Numbered from the stretch's first letter, positions 17,723 to 26,946 are shown. The stretch is 62,278 nucleotides of DNA from an uncultured Acidobacteriota bacterium (GCA_902826605.1 CADEFM010000010.1:1-62278), one strand, 5' to 3'. Program-made: numbers and translations. The notes: a model not told the origin generated them from the letters alone.

Positions 17723-18523
17723 CTACCTTGCGGCGTAGAGTTTTAGGTCGTCCCCACTTATTTCGCCGGATGGAACTAATCGGTAGTGCTTCTCTTCGAC
17801 GATTTTCAATTCGTCCTGCTGGACCGCAAGTTCGAACATGGCGATCACGTCGTCGCTCATGAATTGCGCCGAAACGGCTCGGCAAGAAAGCATCGGAAAC
17901 TTCTGCCCCGACCACGCGATGTCTTGTTTCGTCTGAGCGGCTCCAAGCCGATCCGGACCACCCTTCGCCTGTACGGGAACAATGAACTGCTGACCGTTGC
18001 GGTTCACCCCTACATAGGCTTCATCTATCTCAATCTGGCCGATGCTTTTTACTGTGGTACGAAGGTGGTTCTGGAGTGAGTATGCGGTAATTCCCAGGAA
18101 CACGTCGATCAGCCGGTTGTAGCGCACCTTTGCAAGAAGGGCTTGCTCGTCGCTCAAAGCATAGCTAGCGATTATCTCCGGTGTCGCGTCCGGAATCTTA
18201 ATGGCTATGAGATCCGGGCGAGGAAGGATTCGGTTGATGCCTCCCAGAACGAATCGATACTGGCCCCTGCCGGCAAGCTCGATGCTCCATTCCATTCCTT
18301 TGGGCGCGGTGCTCGCCACTTCGTGGGGCAAAGCTGCGCGGAATCGGAATGAGTAAATCGTATCGCCGAGATTCTTGGGAAGTTCAATGCGGAGCGCGCG
18401 AGCAATACCGGCGAACTCATCTCGCGAGAATTCGAAGTGGGTTGTTCCCGGCTTGTAGTGGCGTTTGAACAGCGTGCCAATAATCGCACCGTAGCGATTC
18501 GTCTTCCTAGCCATATCAGGCAT
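17723..18523 (-). CDS. putative type II restriction endonuclease
   Basis: 266 aa from MPDMARK; GAAAGAAG lies 5-12 nt upstream and this start overlaps the methyltransferase stop by 8 nt. Residues 165-187 read EIDEAY...VPVQAK, a PD-(D/E)xK nuclease pattern with the QxK variant (D167, E168, Q185, K187). Position between a C5 methyltransferase and vsr supports a cognate restriction enzyme. I do not recognise the recognition sequence or isoschizomer group. It appears intact. Confidence 0.7.
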   Translation of the reverse strand: MPDMARKTNRYGAIIGTLFKRHYKPGTTHFEFSRDEFAGIARALRIELPKNLGDTIYSFRFRAALPHEVASTAPKGMEWSIELAGRGQYRFVLGGINRILPRPDLIAIKIPDATPEIIASYALSDEQALLAKVRYNRLIDVFLGITAYSLQNHLRTTVKSIGQIEIDEAYVGVNRNGQQFIVPVQAKGGPDRLGAAQTKQDIAWSGQKFPMLSCRAVSAQFMSDDVIAMFELAVQQDELKIVEEKHYRLVPSGEISGDDLKLYAAR

Positions 18524-19829
18524 ACACACTTCTTTCCGCCGTGATTCGAATTCGTTTCGGTATTACGTCGGACGGCACACCATATCTTTCCGCAGCTTCG
18601 GACATGTCGAAGCTAAGCAGAGCTTTGTCGCCGAGCTTCAAGATCCGGTTGGACTTTTTCGGCACGTAGCCGAGCGCCTTCCCCACCTCACTCGCCACTC
18701 CACGAGCGAGTAGCGGGGGGACGGAGTTCCCGATCTGACGAAATCCGTGCCACTTCGTGATGTGAAATCGGAACCAGTCGGGGTACGAATGAAGGCGTGC
18801 TGCCTCGCGTACCGTGATGCAACGCGAGGAGAACGGGTGAATAGGCCGCGGAGAGGTAAATGCGCCGTGATCGCTTGCCGTTCCTGCTCGAATCGTATTA
18901 CAAATTCCCTGGGGATCCAGCTTGTGAAACCGGCTCACAGGTTCGGTTTCTCCGTGTGGCGTTTCCGCGAACCTCCTGCGAGAAAGCGGCGTGTGGATGG
19001 TTCTGCGGCTCGAGGTCAGAAGAGTGGTTTCGAATTCGCGCGGAATCGAATAGTCACTATCGTCCTCCGTACGGCCCCGCAGAGGAGCGGAGTAGGAGGA
19101 AGGTGTCTTGAACTTCGCTCGGACCCAATCCCGTTCCAGCAGTTCTTCGTAATCGTCGGCCTCCGGCAGATCCCTCAGCGCTTCCCAAACATTCGGGGTC
19201 CTTGGCAGAAAAAGGTGCGGTGCATCTCCATCAACGGACCTCGGGGAGTAATGCGTTTGTTCCGGATAAATCGGGAGTGCGCATCCGTGGCGAGCCCCGA
19301 AAAGAAAGAGTCTTTGTCTGTCCTGGGGCACGCCATAATGAGCGGCATTCAACACACGGTAGTCCTCGCCCACTTGATACCCACGTTTTCGGAATTCCGC
19401 GATGATCTCTTCGAGAAACCCCCGATGTTTGCCAATCGTCAGTCCTCGAACGTTTTCGAACACGAAGTATCTCGCTTTGAGTTCCACGACCAGCCGTACG
19501 AAATGGTGTACGAGGGTGTTTCTCGGATCGTCGAGCGCGCGCTTGCCGATCATGCTGAAACCCTGGCACGGAGCTCCTCCAAACACAACATCCACATTCT
19601 GATCTCCAATCCGGCTCTCGCGCCGCAGGTAAGACGCATCAATATCGGCGACGCTGCGGCAGATGGATGCGCAGCCGGGGAAGTTAAATTCGTGAGTCGC
19701 GGCGTGGATTGGATCGTACTCAATGGCAGCGGCCACATCGAAACCCGCTTGCTCGAATCCCAAGCTCATGCCGCCGGCGCCCGCGAAGAGATCTACGCCG
19801 ATGGGCCGCCGGCTTGGTGTCGCTCTCAT
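18516..19829 (-). CDS. DNA (cytosine-5) methyltransferase
   Basis: 437 aa from MRATPSRRPIGVDLF. Motif I is DLFAGAGGMSLGFEQAGF, motif IV is GGAPCQGFS (Cys88), motif VI is FENVRGL, motif VIII covers DRQRLFLFGAR, and motifs IX/X are ITVREAARLHSYPDW and QIGNSVPP. All ten blocks seem present. It modifies cytosine in a specific site and should protect against the adjacent nuclease. The longer frame to 20210 runs antisense through the VWA gene and is not coding. Confidence 0.92.
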   Translation of the reverse strand: MRATPSRRPIGVDLFAGAGGMSLGFEQAGFDVAAAIEYDPIHAATHEFNFPGCASICRSVADIDASYLRRESRIGDQNVDVVFGGAPCQGFSMIGKRALDDPRNTLVHHFVRLVVELKARYFVFENVRGLTIGKHRGFLEEIIAEFRKRGYQVGEDYRVLNAAHYGVPQDRQRLFLFGARHGCALPIYPEQTHYSPRSVDGDAPHLFLPRTPNVWEALRDLPEADDYEELLERDWVRAKFKTPSSYSAPLRGRTEDDSDYSIPREFETTLLTSSRRTIHTPLSRRRFAETPHGETEPVSRFHKLDPQGICNTIRAGTASDHGAFTSPRPIHPFSSRCITVREAARLHSYPDWFRFHITKWHGFRQIGNSVPPLLARGVASEVGKALGYVPKKSNRILKLGDKALLSFDMSEAAERYGVPSDVIPKRIRITAERSVYA

Positions 19830-19893
19830 CAGACAATTGTACGGAGGGGCGAGCATCGGCGGCAAGGCGGGTTCACGCGGGCCTGGGTAGCGG

Positions 19894-20949
19894 TTACTTC
19901 TTCGCGCCTTCGGGCGTTCCGGCCAGGTAGTATCCATCGCGCGTGCGCACGGTGAGACCTGGGCGAGATACCTGCACCACGATATCGTGGAAACCGGCCT
20001 CTTCCTGGTTATTCGGCGTATAGGTGAGCAGATACTGGCTGTGCATTTCCGCGCCAATATTGGAAACGGCGCGGTCCAGTTCCCGCTGCGTCTTGAAGTT
20101 GTATTCGCGTCCGCCAGTGTAGGTGGTGTAAACCTCCAATGGATTCGACACAAAGATTGCTTTCGTCGCCAGGAAAATTTCTTTGAAGACGGGCACCCAG
20201 TTGCCGACATTCTGCTGCGACTGAGTCGTGGGTGTCTCCACGACGCCAGCCGGCAGATGAACCGCGCCCGGTGGACGGTTATCCAACACGGAGCGCGTCG
20301 CTGGCGGCGATGCGGTGAGTGACGCGAGCAAGTGCGAAATATTGACGGAGTACATGACCACGCCGGCGAACTCCGCTTCGGTCAACACCTCGCGGGCTCG
20401 CAATTCGCTGCCACCGTCTCGTGATTCGCTGATCAGAAGTATGGCCCGGCGGCGGCTGGCGGGGCGGCGTCGTAACATGCGAACGCCTTCGATCGTCGCA
20501 TCATTCAGGCGGGCACTGTTGCTGCCTGGCTTGAGCTTTTTCAGCGCCACGGTGATCTTGTCGGCGTCGGACGTGAAATCGCTCAGGACCTGAATCCGGT
20601 GATCGAAGGTGATGATGGCGGCTTCCCCCTCGTCCCCCAACACCTGCGCCTGCAATAGCGATCCTATCTTTTGGATCTGCGGCAATATCTTCTCGACCAC
20701 TGCATTCGATTGGATTACAACCACCAGCGATACGGGATGCGAGGTGAGATCTTCGGTGACGTTCTGCAATTTGCCATTGTCGAACAGGCGGAAGTCTTTT
20801 GGTTGCAAGCCGGAGACGATTTCGCCGTTCCTGTCAGTGACGGTGACGGGAGCCATCACAATCCGCACCGTGTCGCGAAAATCGGGGGGAATCGCATCCT
20901 GCGCGAGCAACGTCCCTGCGACGGCCAGTGCGAGGAGATGAGACTTCAC
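19894..20949 (-). CDS. exported VWA protein (Acidobacterial VWFA-related family)
   Basis: 351 aa with a GTG start directly after the mogA stop. The signal region is VKSHLLALAVAGTLLAQ. Then comes the family's N-terminal beta domain (VTVTDRNGEIVSGLQPKDFRLFDNGK in segments) and the VWA fold. The MIDAS is degenerate: VVVIQSNAVV where DxSxS is expected. It closes with the family C-terminus (YLLTYTPNNQEEAGFHDI, then VRTRDGYYL). It is a strong taxon marker for Acidobacteria. Function unknown. Confidence 0.85.
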   Translation of the reverse strand: MKSHLLALAVAGTLLAQDAIPPDFRDTVRIVMAPVTVTDRNGEIVSGLQPKDFRLFDNGKLQNVTEDLTSHPVSLVVVIQSNAVVEKILPQIQKIGSLLQAQVLGDEGEAAIITFDHRIQVLSDFTSDADKITVALKKLKPGSNSARLNDATIEGVRMLRRRPASRRRAILLISESRDGGSELRAREVLTEAEFAGVVMYSVNISHLLASLTASPPATRSVLDNRPPGAVHLPAGVVETPTTQSQQNVGNWVPVFKEIFLATKAIFVSNPLEVYTTYTGGREYNFKTQRELDRAVSNIGAEMHSQYLLTYTPNNQEEAGFHDIVVQVSRPGLTVRTRDGYYLAGTPEGAKK

Positions 20950-20950
20950 A

Positions 20951-21466
20951 CTATGTTGGATGCGCGATGTCGCTGGATGGTTTCGCAAGATGCTCGGTCC
21001 TTCCATGCAGCAGGTCGACGGCATGCGGGATCAGGCCCGCCACCGTCTCTAATGACTCTAGCGCACCTTTGGGCGAACCGGGGAGGTTGATGATTAACAT
21101 TTCGCCCCGCGTGAACGCCCCTCCCCGGGATAGGGGAGCGAAGTGCGTTTTTTTCAAGCCCTCAGCCCGCATCAACTCGCCGAAGCCTGGGATTTCGCGG
21201 TCCGCGACGGCGCGGGTGGCCTCAGGAGTCACGTCGCGGGGCGCCACACCGGTGCCGCCGGTGGTGATGACCACATCCACCATTCCGGAGGCTGCGATCT
21301 CCACCAGCAGCGCTGAGATTTTCGCGGCGTCGTCGGGCACAAGGGCTGCCTGTTCCACAAGCCACCCTCGTTCCGTGGCCCAATGAACCAGAGCCGGGCC
21401 AGAACGGTCCGCGCGAGTGCTGGCCACGGCGGAATCGCTGACGGTGATGATGGCAGCCCGGATCAT
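20951..21466 (-). CDS. mogA: MogA/MoaB molybdopterin adenylyltransferase
   Basis: 171 aa. Signature segments VVITTGGTGVAPRDVTPEAT and INLPGSPKGALESLE are present. The enzyme adenylylates molybdopterin before MoeA inserts molybdate. It overlaps the end of moaC by 4 nt, so translation of the cofactor operon is coupled. Whether it is a MogA or a MoaB cannot be settled by eye. Confidence 0.88.
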   Translation of the reverse strand: MIRAAIITVSDSAVASTRADRSGPALVHWATERGWLVEQAALVPDDAAKISALLVEIAASGMVDVVITTGGTGVAPRDVTPEATRAVADREIPGFGELMRAEGLKKTHFAPLSRGGAFTRGEMLIINLPGSPKGALESLETVAGLIPHAVDLLHGRTEHLAKPSSDIAHPT

Positions 21467-21927
21467 GATCGTTTGTAGCCGCCGCTCTTGCCGCCGGTTT
21501 TGGACATCAGATACACATCCTGGATCTCAATACCCTTGTCGAGCGCTTTGGTCATGTCATAGACCGTAAGAGCGGCAACGGAGACGGCGGTGAGAGCTTC
21601 CATTTCGACTCCCGTGGGACCCGTGATGGTGGCGGTCGCCGAAATGCGCACGCCGTTTGATTCCACGGCGCAATGAACGTCCACGTGCGAAAGCATGAGC
21701 GGATGGCACATGGGGATCAGTTCGGACGTTTTCTTGGCCGCGGTGATTCCGGCGAATCGAGCCACTTCTAAAGGATTGCCTTTGGGATTCTTAGGCAATT
21801 GTTTCAGGACGGATGGCTTTATCTTCACGAAGGCGTGCGCCGTGGCGGTGCGTTTAGTGGCGCTCTTGGCGGAGATGTCCACCATGCTGGCGCGTCCTTC
21901 GCTGTCGTAATGCGAGAGCTTTTTCAT
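21463..21927 (-). CDS. moaC: cyclic pyranopterin monophosphate synthase MoaC
   Basis: 154 aa, typical length. MVDISAKSATKRTATA, the active-site region SELIPMCHPLMLSHVDV, GVEMEALTAVSVAALTVYDM and the C-terminal KTGGKSGGY are all present. Together with MoaA it converts GTP to cyclic pyranopterin monophosphate. It overlaps moeA and mogA by 4 nt each. moaA is not in the window. Confidence 0.95.
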   Translation of the reverse strand: MKKLSHYDSEGRASMVDISAKSATKRTATAHAFVKIKPSVLKQLPKNPKGNPLEVARFAGITAAKKTSELIPMCHPLMLSHVDVHCAVESNGVRISATATITGPTGVEMEALTAVSVAALTVYDMTKALDKGIEIQDVYLMSKTGGKSGGYKRS

Positions 21928-23105
21928 TTCAGAAGCACTTGAATGTCATCACCAGCATCCCACGATTCGCGCTCGGGATCGGCCAGCAGAAACGCATTGC
22001 AGCGGGCGAGTGAGACGACATCGCCGGAGCCGTGCGATGTGGCGGCCTCCACCGTCGAGCCGTCCGCGCTCAAATTCGCAGTCAAGAATCGGGTGAGACC
22101 CGGTTTGTGGCGGAACGGTTTAGTTAGGCGCGAGCGCAACAAGGGAAGCGCTGGATCTGCGATGCCCTGCATACGCTCAATCGCGGCGCGAGCGATGGTT
22201 TCGAAAGTGATCATTGTCGATCCGGGATTGCCGGGGAGTCCAAAGAAGAATTTTCCTTGCGCGCGGCCGAACACCAGCGGCTGGCCGGGCTGAATCAGGA
22301 CCCGGTCGAAGAAAAACTCCGCAGCGAATTCGGCCAATATTTTTTCGACAATATCGTATTTCCCGGCGGAGACGCCGCCGGAGAGCAGCAGCATATCGGC
22401 TTCCAGGCCGCGTTGGATTTGCATGCGAGTGGAGGCTGAATTGTCGCGTGCGATGGGCAGAATTTGGGGGACCCCACCGGCGCGGCGCACCTGAGCAGCG
22501 AGCGATGCAGCGTTTGAATTACGAATCTGATGCGCCTGCGGCTGCTCACCCGGTTCGACGATTTCGTCGCCGGTGGGGAGAATTGCCACACGCGGCTGGC
22601 GCGCCACGCTCACTGACTGGAGGCCAACGGTAGCCAGCAGCGCCACCTCCGCGAAGCCGATCGGTTTTCCGCGGCTTAAGACCAAATCACCGTGCCGCGC
22701 TTCGATGGCACGCGGATTAAAATTGTCGCCGGATTTGGCGGTGCGGTCGATGTGAACTCGATCTCCTGAACGGATGGCGTGCTCGATCATCACGACTGCG
22801 TCGGCGCCATCGGGCAGGGGCGCGCCCGTCATGATCTCCACCGCTTCTCCTGGCTGCACGGAACCGCTATATACTTCACCGGCGCGGACTTCACCCGTCA
22901 CCCGCAGTTCTCCTGGCAGGTCGGCGGCGCGAACGGCGAATCCGTCACGGGCGGAGCGCGGGAAGGGCGGGTAGTCGCGGTCGGCGCGAACTTCCTGGGC
23001 GAGCACTCGGCCGACGGCGTCGGGGAGCGGCACAGACTCCGCGCCCATATTGGGTTTGACTTCACGGCACACGCACGCGCGGGCTTCAAGGAAGGTTAGC
23101 GTCAC
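21924..23105 (-). CDS. moeA: molybdopterin molybdenumtransferase MoeA
   Basis: 393 aa, full length. Segments FPRSARDGFAVRAADL, MTGAPLPDGADAVVMIE, ILPTGDEIVEPG, SGGVSAGKYDIV and FGLPGNPGS match MoeA domains I-IV. It inserts molybdate into adenylylated molybdopterin. It is the first gene of the moeA-moaC-mogA unit. A 7-bp stem (TGTGAAG/CTTCACA, 23121-23142) separates it from ymdB upstream. Confidence 0.94.
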   Translation of the reverse strand: MTLTFLEARACVCREVKPNMGAESVPLPDAVGRVLAQEVRADRDYPPFPRSARDGFAVRAADLPGELRVTGEVRAGEVYSGSVQPGEAVEIMTGAPLPDGADAVVMIEHAIRSGDRVHIDRTAKSGDNFNPRAIEARHGDLVLSRGKPIGFAEVALLATVGLQSVSVARQPRVAILPTGDEIVEPGEQPQAHQIRNSNAASLAAQVRRAGGVPQILPIARDNSASTRMQIQRGLEADMLLLSGGVSAGKYDIVEKILAEFAAEFFFDRVLIQPGQPLVFGRAQGKFFFGLPGNPGSTMITFETIARAAIERMQGIADPALPLLRSRLTKPFRHKPGLTRFLTANLSADGSTVEAATSHGSGDVVSLARCNAFLLADPERESWDAGDDIQVLLK

Positions 23106-23137
23106 GAATTTAGCTTAGCCTGTGAAGCGGGCGAACT

Positions 23138-23917
23138 TCACACGGTGGTGTAACGGCGTACGGCGGTGGCTTTGCCGGTGGTCTCGTCCACTTCCACGAT
23201 TACGGCGTGCAGTTCGGCGCCATGCCGCGCGGCTTCCATGCGGACGGGCATCTGGGTGAGAAAGCGGTCGAGGATGAGTTGTGTTTCCACTCCGATGACG
23301 GAGCGGTAAGGGCCGGTCATGCCAGCATCGGTTTGATAGGCGGTGCCATTGGGAAGGATGCGCGTGTCGGCGGTGGGGATGTGCGTGTGGGTGCCGACCA
23401 CGGCCGATACCTTGCCGTCCAGAAACCAGCCCATCGCCATCTTTTCGCTGGTAACCTCGCAATGAAAATCGAGGAACCGAACGACGACGCCCGGCGGTAG
23501 CTCGGCCAGCAGTTTTTCGGCCTTACGGAATGGGCAGTCCGTGGTAGGCATGTGGACTCGACCTTGCAGGTTAAGAACCGCGCAATCCACGCCATTGCGT
23601 GCTCTCACAACGATCACGCCCGCGCCAGGAAGTTCAGCCGGATAATTGGCGGGCCTCAGCAAGCGAGGCTGTCGTGGAAGGTAATCGTAAATCTCGCGTT
23701 TGTCCCAGATGTGATTGCCGGAAGTGAGCACGTCCAGGCCGTAACCGAATATCTCGTCGGCAAGCTGAGGCGTGATGCCGAAGCCACCCGCCGCGTTTTC
23801 GGCGTTTGCGATCGCGAGGTCGATTTTTTCGGCGGCGACAATGTCTTTGAGATGGCGGGCTACGATCTGCCTGCCCGGTGACCCGAAGATGTCACCAATA
23901 AAGAGGATGTTGGTCAA
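23138..23917 (-). CDS. ymdB: YmdB-family metallophosphoesterase
   Basis: 259 aa. The di-metal motifs are all visible: GDIFGSPGR, NAENAAGGFG, SGNHIWDK, DFHCEVTSEK and GTHTHIPTAD. The family (TIGR00282) hydrolyses 2',3'-cyclic nucleotides in Bacillus and Mycoplasma. It lies upstream of moeA on the same strand and just downstream of the 6S RNA terminator. Confidence 0.9.
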   Translation of the reverse strand: MTNILFIGDIFGSPGRQIVARHLKDIVAAEKIDLAIANAENAAGGFGITPQLADEIFGYGLDVLTSGNHIWDKREIYDYLPRQPRLLRPANYPAELPGAGVIVVRARNGVDCAVLNLQGRVHMPTTDCPFRKAEKLLAELPPGVVVRFLDFHCEVTSEKMAMGWFLDGKVSAVVGTHTHIPTADTRILPNGTAYQTDAGMTGPYRSVIGVETQLILDRFLTQMPVRMEAARHGAELHAVIVEVDETTGKATAVRRYTTV

Positions 23918-23982
23918 CGAGGACGAAACTTTCTAAAGGGAGCGCACCGCGCCGCCGTCCAACTCCGTCATTTGACCCCGAT

Positions 23983-24004
23983 AAAAAAAAGGGGGGAACC
24001 CTCC
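23983..24004 (-). terminator. intrinsic terminator of the 6S RNA
   Basis: On the minus strand GGAGGGTT-CCCCCC is followed by eight T residues (23990-23983). The G/C arms also make the closing end of the 6S-like RNA upstream. Confidence 0.7.
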
Positions 24005-24141
24005 GCACGCCTTCAGGCTTCTCCATGGCGGCTTTCACCGCCGGAGCATGCTCACCGGCGCAAGAAACGAGTTAGGTTCCATGACATTGACTATCGGATC
24101 AATTTTTAGAAGCCAGACGAGCGTTACAGGAACACTCCCAC
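23985..24141 (-). ncRNA. ssrS: 6S RNA
   Basis: The minus strand carries GGTGAGCATGCTC (near 24052) followed by a hairpin (GGCGGTGAAAGCCGCC) and GAGAAGCCT-GAA. These match, in order and spacing, the highly conserved right half of the 6S bubble as I recall it from E. coli (GGUGAGCAUGCUC...GAGAAGCCU). The ends GGTGGGA and TTCCCCCC can pair as the closing stem, a T-run follows, and a -10-like TATGAT (24151-24146) precedes the proposed 5' end. 6S RNA binds RNA polymerase holoenzyme and restrains housekeeping promoters. Exact ends are estimates. Confidence 0.8.
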
Positions 24142-24182
24142 CATGATCATACCAGAGGTGGCAAGAGGCCTTAGGCTCTTGG

Positions 24183-24821
24183 TCACGTTCCCTTGAGCAC
24201 TTCCGCGATGTCGCGCTCCGCCACGGCGCCTTCCCGGATGACTCGCCAGTAGGGCTCCGTAATATCAACGGTGGTCGCACCGGTTCCGGTGGCCAGACCG
24301 GCATCGAGAACCAGGTCGATCCTTCCATCCATGATTCCGAAAACATCAATTCCCCGTGTGCACGTCGGTTGACCCGAAAGATTCGCGCTGGTGGAGATGA
24401 GTGGCTGATTCAGGCGCTCCAGCAGAGCGTTAGCCACCTTGGAACGAGATTGACGCATGGCGAGCCTGCCGGTATTGCCGGTGACTCGCAGCGGCACTCG
24501 TTCCGAGGCCGGAGCGATGATGGTCAGCGGACCTGGCCAGAATCGGCGCGCTAAAAGATAGAAACGCGTCGACATCTCACGCGCCAATTCCTCCGCCATG
24601 ACAACGTCGCTGACCAGCAGAGGAAGGGAGCGCTGGGTCTCGCGGCCCTTGGCCTGAAAAACGCGTCCGACGGCGTGGAGATTGAGCGGGTCGGCTACCA
24701 ACGTATATAGGGCATCGGTGGGAATCGCGACTACCTCGCCACGGCGAACGGCGGCGGCGGCGCGCTCAATCGCCATCACACTGGGATGCTCGGAATCGAT
24801 CTCGATCAGATCCGTAGCCAC
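24183..24821 (-). CDS. tsaC: L-threonylcarbamoyladenylate synthase (TsaC/YrdC/Sua5)
   Basis: 212 aa. VVAIPTDALYTLVADP (30-45), AKGRETQRSLPLLV, FWPGPLTII, LAMRQS and PLISTSANLSG are the YrdC-fold signatures. It makes threonylcarbamoyl-AMP for the t6A37 tRNA modification. The usual IPTETVYGL is IPTDALYTL here, a noticeable variation. The 6S RNA starts about 40 bp after its stop on the same strand. Confidence 0.85.
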   Translation of the reverse strand: MATDLIEIDSEHPSVMAIERAAAAVRRGEVVAIPTDALYTLVADPLNLHAVGRVFQAKGRETQRSLPLLVSDVVMAEELAREMSTRFYLLARRFWPGPLTIIAPASERVPLRVTGNTGRLAMRQSRSKVANALLERLNQPLISTSANLSGQPTCTRGIDVFGIMDGRIDLVLDAGLATGTGATTVDITEPYWRVIREGAVAERDIAEVLKGT

Positions 24822-25241
24822 CTGATTAGTGTAGCGAAACGAGGCATGGACTTTTGGTAAGCGATCTCTAGATCTAAAAGATTGAGGAATTAGAAGGTAA
24901 GGCGGCGCTGCGCCTCTGCACGCACGCCTGCGCTTTTGTCACCGCATTTTTTGCATCGCGCTGAGCGATTGAGCGAGCGAAGGCGGGGCTTCTCCTTTGC
25001 CCCATCGCCCTGTCCATCTCGGCTTTTCGTTGCCTTCTTTCGGCGCATGTGTGGCCGGGACGTAAACACGCCGGCAAACATTGCGGTCCGAATTGCATTG
25101 ACTATCCGAACGGCAAAAGATAGGATCAAACTTGCATTGCACCGATTTAGGTGGGAGATCCGATAACCGAAGATTTTCCTTTCAGGCTTGCGCGGCTTCA
25201 CCGTTTCAGACGTTCCCTCTCGTTGCACTGCGGACGACCTT
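24822..25241. other. gene-free stretch
   Basis: 420 bp without a convincing gene. Open frames on the minus strand are Arg/Lys-rich and resemble the antisense of random GC-rich DNA. I see no RNA gene or strong terminator. A promoter for the methyltransferase that follows should lie at the right end. Confidence 0.4.
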
Positions 25242-25943
25242 ATGGCTGAAAACAACTCCGCCGAAGATCAAGCCTGGGCCACAGCCACAACAAAGCCAGA
25301 TGGAAATGTGAAGTCGACACCGTCTCCGGGCGTTATCGGGGAGTTGGAGCCGCTGGAGCAGTATCTGGATGATCATTTGCGCTCCGCAGGTCTGACGTTT
25401 GACGAATGGATGGGCACGTTCGGCCAAGGGCAGTATCAAGAACGCAATCAGACGATTCTACGGTTTCTGAAACCTCATCAGCCGAGGAGAATTTTTGAAT
25501 TCGCATGCGCGGGCGGTTTCCTGGCGCGGCTGTTGCTAGAACATGTTCCTTCGATCGAGCGTTACACTTGCACCAACTTCTCGCCCCGAGTGGTTGCATT
25601 TTGCGAAAAGCAACTATTGCATTTCCGCCAATGCGATGTGGGTCGGATCAATGCAGACGTTATGAGTTCGAGCGATATCGCGAATTTGCGCCTGGCAGAC
25701 TATGATACGTTCCTGACGACAAGTTTTGAACATATCGAGCATGATCTCAAACTCATCGCCCGGCTTCCTCCTCACCGGTGCTTTGTGTTCGGTGTGGCGG
25801 GCTTCGATGACCCAGAACACTACCGCGTGTTCAATTCTGCCGCAGAAGTCCGGGAACGCTATGAGAAGGTACTCACCGTCGGTGACATCGAGGAACTCGG
25901 TCAAGAAATTCGTAAATATGTGACCATCACCTGGACGAAATGA
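25242..25943 (+). CDS. SAM-dependent methyltransferase-like protein
   Basis: 233 aa from MAENNSAEDQ. A diverged class I fold: IFEFACAGGFLARLLLEHV (motif I, with ACAGG in place of GxGxG), then ERYTCTNFSPRVVAFCEKQL and DYDTFLTTSFEHIEHD. It lies about 50 bp upstream of a glycosyltransferase on the same strand, which suggests work on a glycan or its carrier. Substrate unknown. Confidence 0.6.
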   Translation: MAENNSAEDQAWATATTKPDGNVKSTPSPGVIGELEPLEQYLDDHLRSAGLTFDEWMGTFGQGQYQERNQTILRFLKPHQPRRIFEFACAGGFLARLLLEHVPSIERYTCTNFSPRVVAFCEKQLLHFRQCDVGRINADVMSSSDIANLRLADYDTFLTTSFEHIEHDLKLIARLPPHRCFVFGVAGFDDPEHYRVFNSAAEVRERYEKVLTVGDIEELGQEIRKYVTITWTK

Positions 25944-25992
25944 CGACTCGTTCCGAATCGAGAGAACCGGGTTCTGTACCTCGCAATCGCAG

Positions 25993-26946
25993 ATGGCCCT
26001 CATGACTTGCAAGTTGAGCGTCATCATTCCATGCCACGGGCCGGGACCGCACCTTCGGATGCTGCTCGATTCACTCGCGGAGCAAGAGTTCAGCCTTGGC
26101 GCTGCCGCAGGATTTCCGCGGCAAGCTGAACCAGGGATTCGAAGAACTGAAGCGAGTGGATCTGCGGGAGCGCGTCAAGGCTTCGAAGTAGTTCTGGTCG
26201 ATAACGGGCGCGGATCGGGAATTCGAAACTGGGTCGATGGCTACTCGGAGCGCCTGAACTTGAGGATCGTAGAGGCCAAGGCCAAGGCGAACGCTTCCTA
26301 TGCCAGAAACATGGGGGTGACTGCTTCTCATGGAGAAATGGTTTGTTTTGTGGACTCCGACGATGAATTTGCTCCGGGCTACCTCGACGCAATGGTACGG
26401 GCGCTGCAGTCCCGGGAGCTGGTGACGTCCCGCGTAGACACCAGGAAATTAAACGCCGAGTGGGTCGTCCAGGCCCAAGGTCCGGATTGGCAGGATAGCG
26501 GAGTATCGGTGGCCTACAACTTCTTGCCTTCGGCAGGCATAAATATCGCTTTGCGCCGTTCGTTGTTTGACGCTCTGGGCGGGTTCAGGGAAGAGTATTC
26601 CGGCTCGCAGGACATTGAGTTTTGTTGGCGCGCTCAGCTGGAGCAAGGCGTTGTCATTCACTTTGTCCCAGACGCCGTGTACCGTTACCGCCACCGGGAT
26701 ACGCTCTTCGGAGTGTACTCGCAAGCCATGAACTGGGGGTTCTCTAACGTCTTGCTGTACTCTCAGTTCCGCAGACTCGGTATGCCAGGCCGATCCATGG
26801 GTGAATCCATCCGAGAATGGGGCGGAACTTTGGGTCACCTGCTGCAGGCGCGTTCAAAAGCGGACTTTGGGGCACTGATGATGCGTCTTGGCTACTGCGT
26901 GGGACGACTGAAGGGCAGCGTGTACTACAGAACGATGTATCTGTAA
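25993..26946 (+). CDS. family 2 glycosyltransferase
   Basis: 317 aa; an alternative start lies at 26002. GT-A fold: KLSVIIPCHGPGPHLRMLLDSL, then VVLVDNGRGSG, ASYARNMGVTASHGEMVCFVDSDDEF with the DxD (as segments), and GSQDIEFCWRAQL. It transfers a sugar from a nucleotide donor, probably to a surface glycan. No other polysaccharide genes are close except the upstream methyltransferase. Between the first strand and VVLVDN there is an extra segment of about 35 residues. Confidence 0.85.
   Translation: MALMTCKLSVIIPCHGPGPHLRMLLDSLAEQEFSLGAAAGFPRQAEPGIRRTEASGSAGARQGFEVVLVDNGRGSGIRNWVDGYSERLNLRIVEAKAKANASYARNMGVTASHGEMVCFVDSDDEFAPGYLDAMVRALQSRELVTSRVDTRKLNAEWVVQAQGPDWQDSGVSVAYNFLPSAGINIALRRSLFDALGGFREEYSGSQDIEFCWRAQLEQGVVIHFVPDAVYRYRHRDTLFGVYSQAMNWGFSNVLLYSQFRRLGMPGRSMGESIREWGGTLGHLLQARSKADFGALMMRLGYCVGRLKGSVYYRTMYL

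Noticed and set aside
18747..19955. 402-aa plus-strand ORF opposite the cytosine methyltransferase
   Set aside because: The minus strand encodes a complete C5 methyltransferase with all motifs; the plus frame is an Arg-rich shadow.
24890..25255. 121-aa basic ORF in the gap after tsaC
   Set aside because: It is Arg/Lys-rich throughout, with no start signal and no recognisable motif, and overlaps the start of the divergent methyltransferase.
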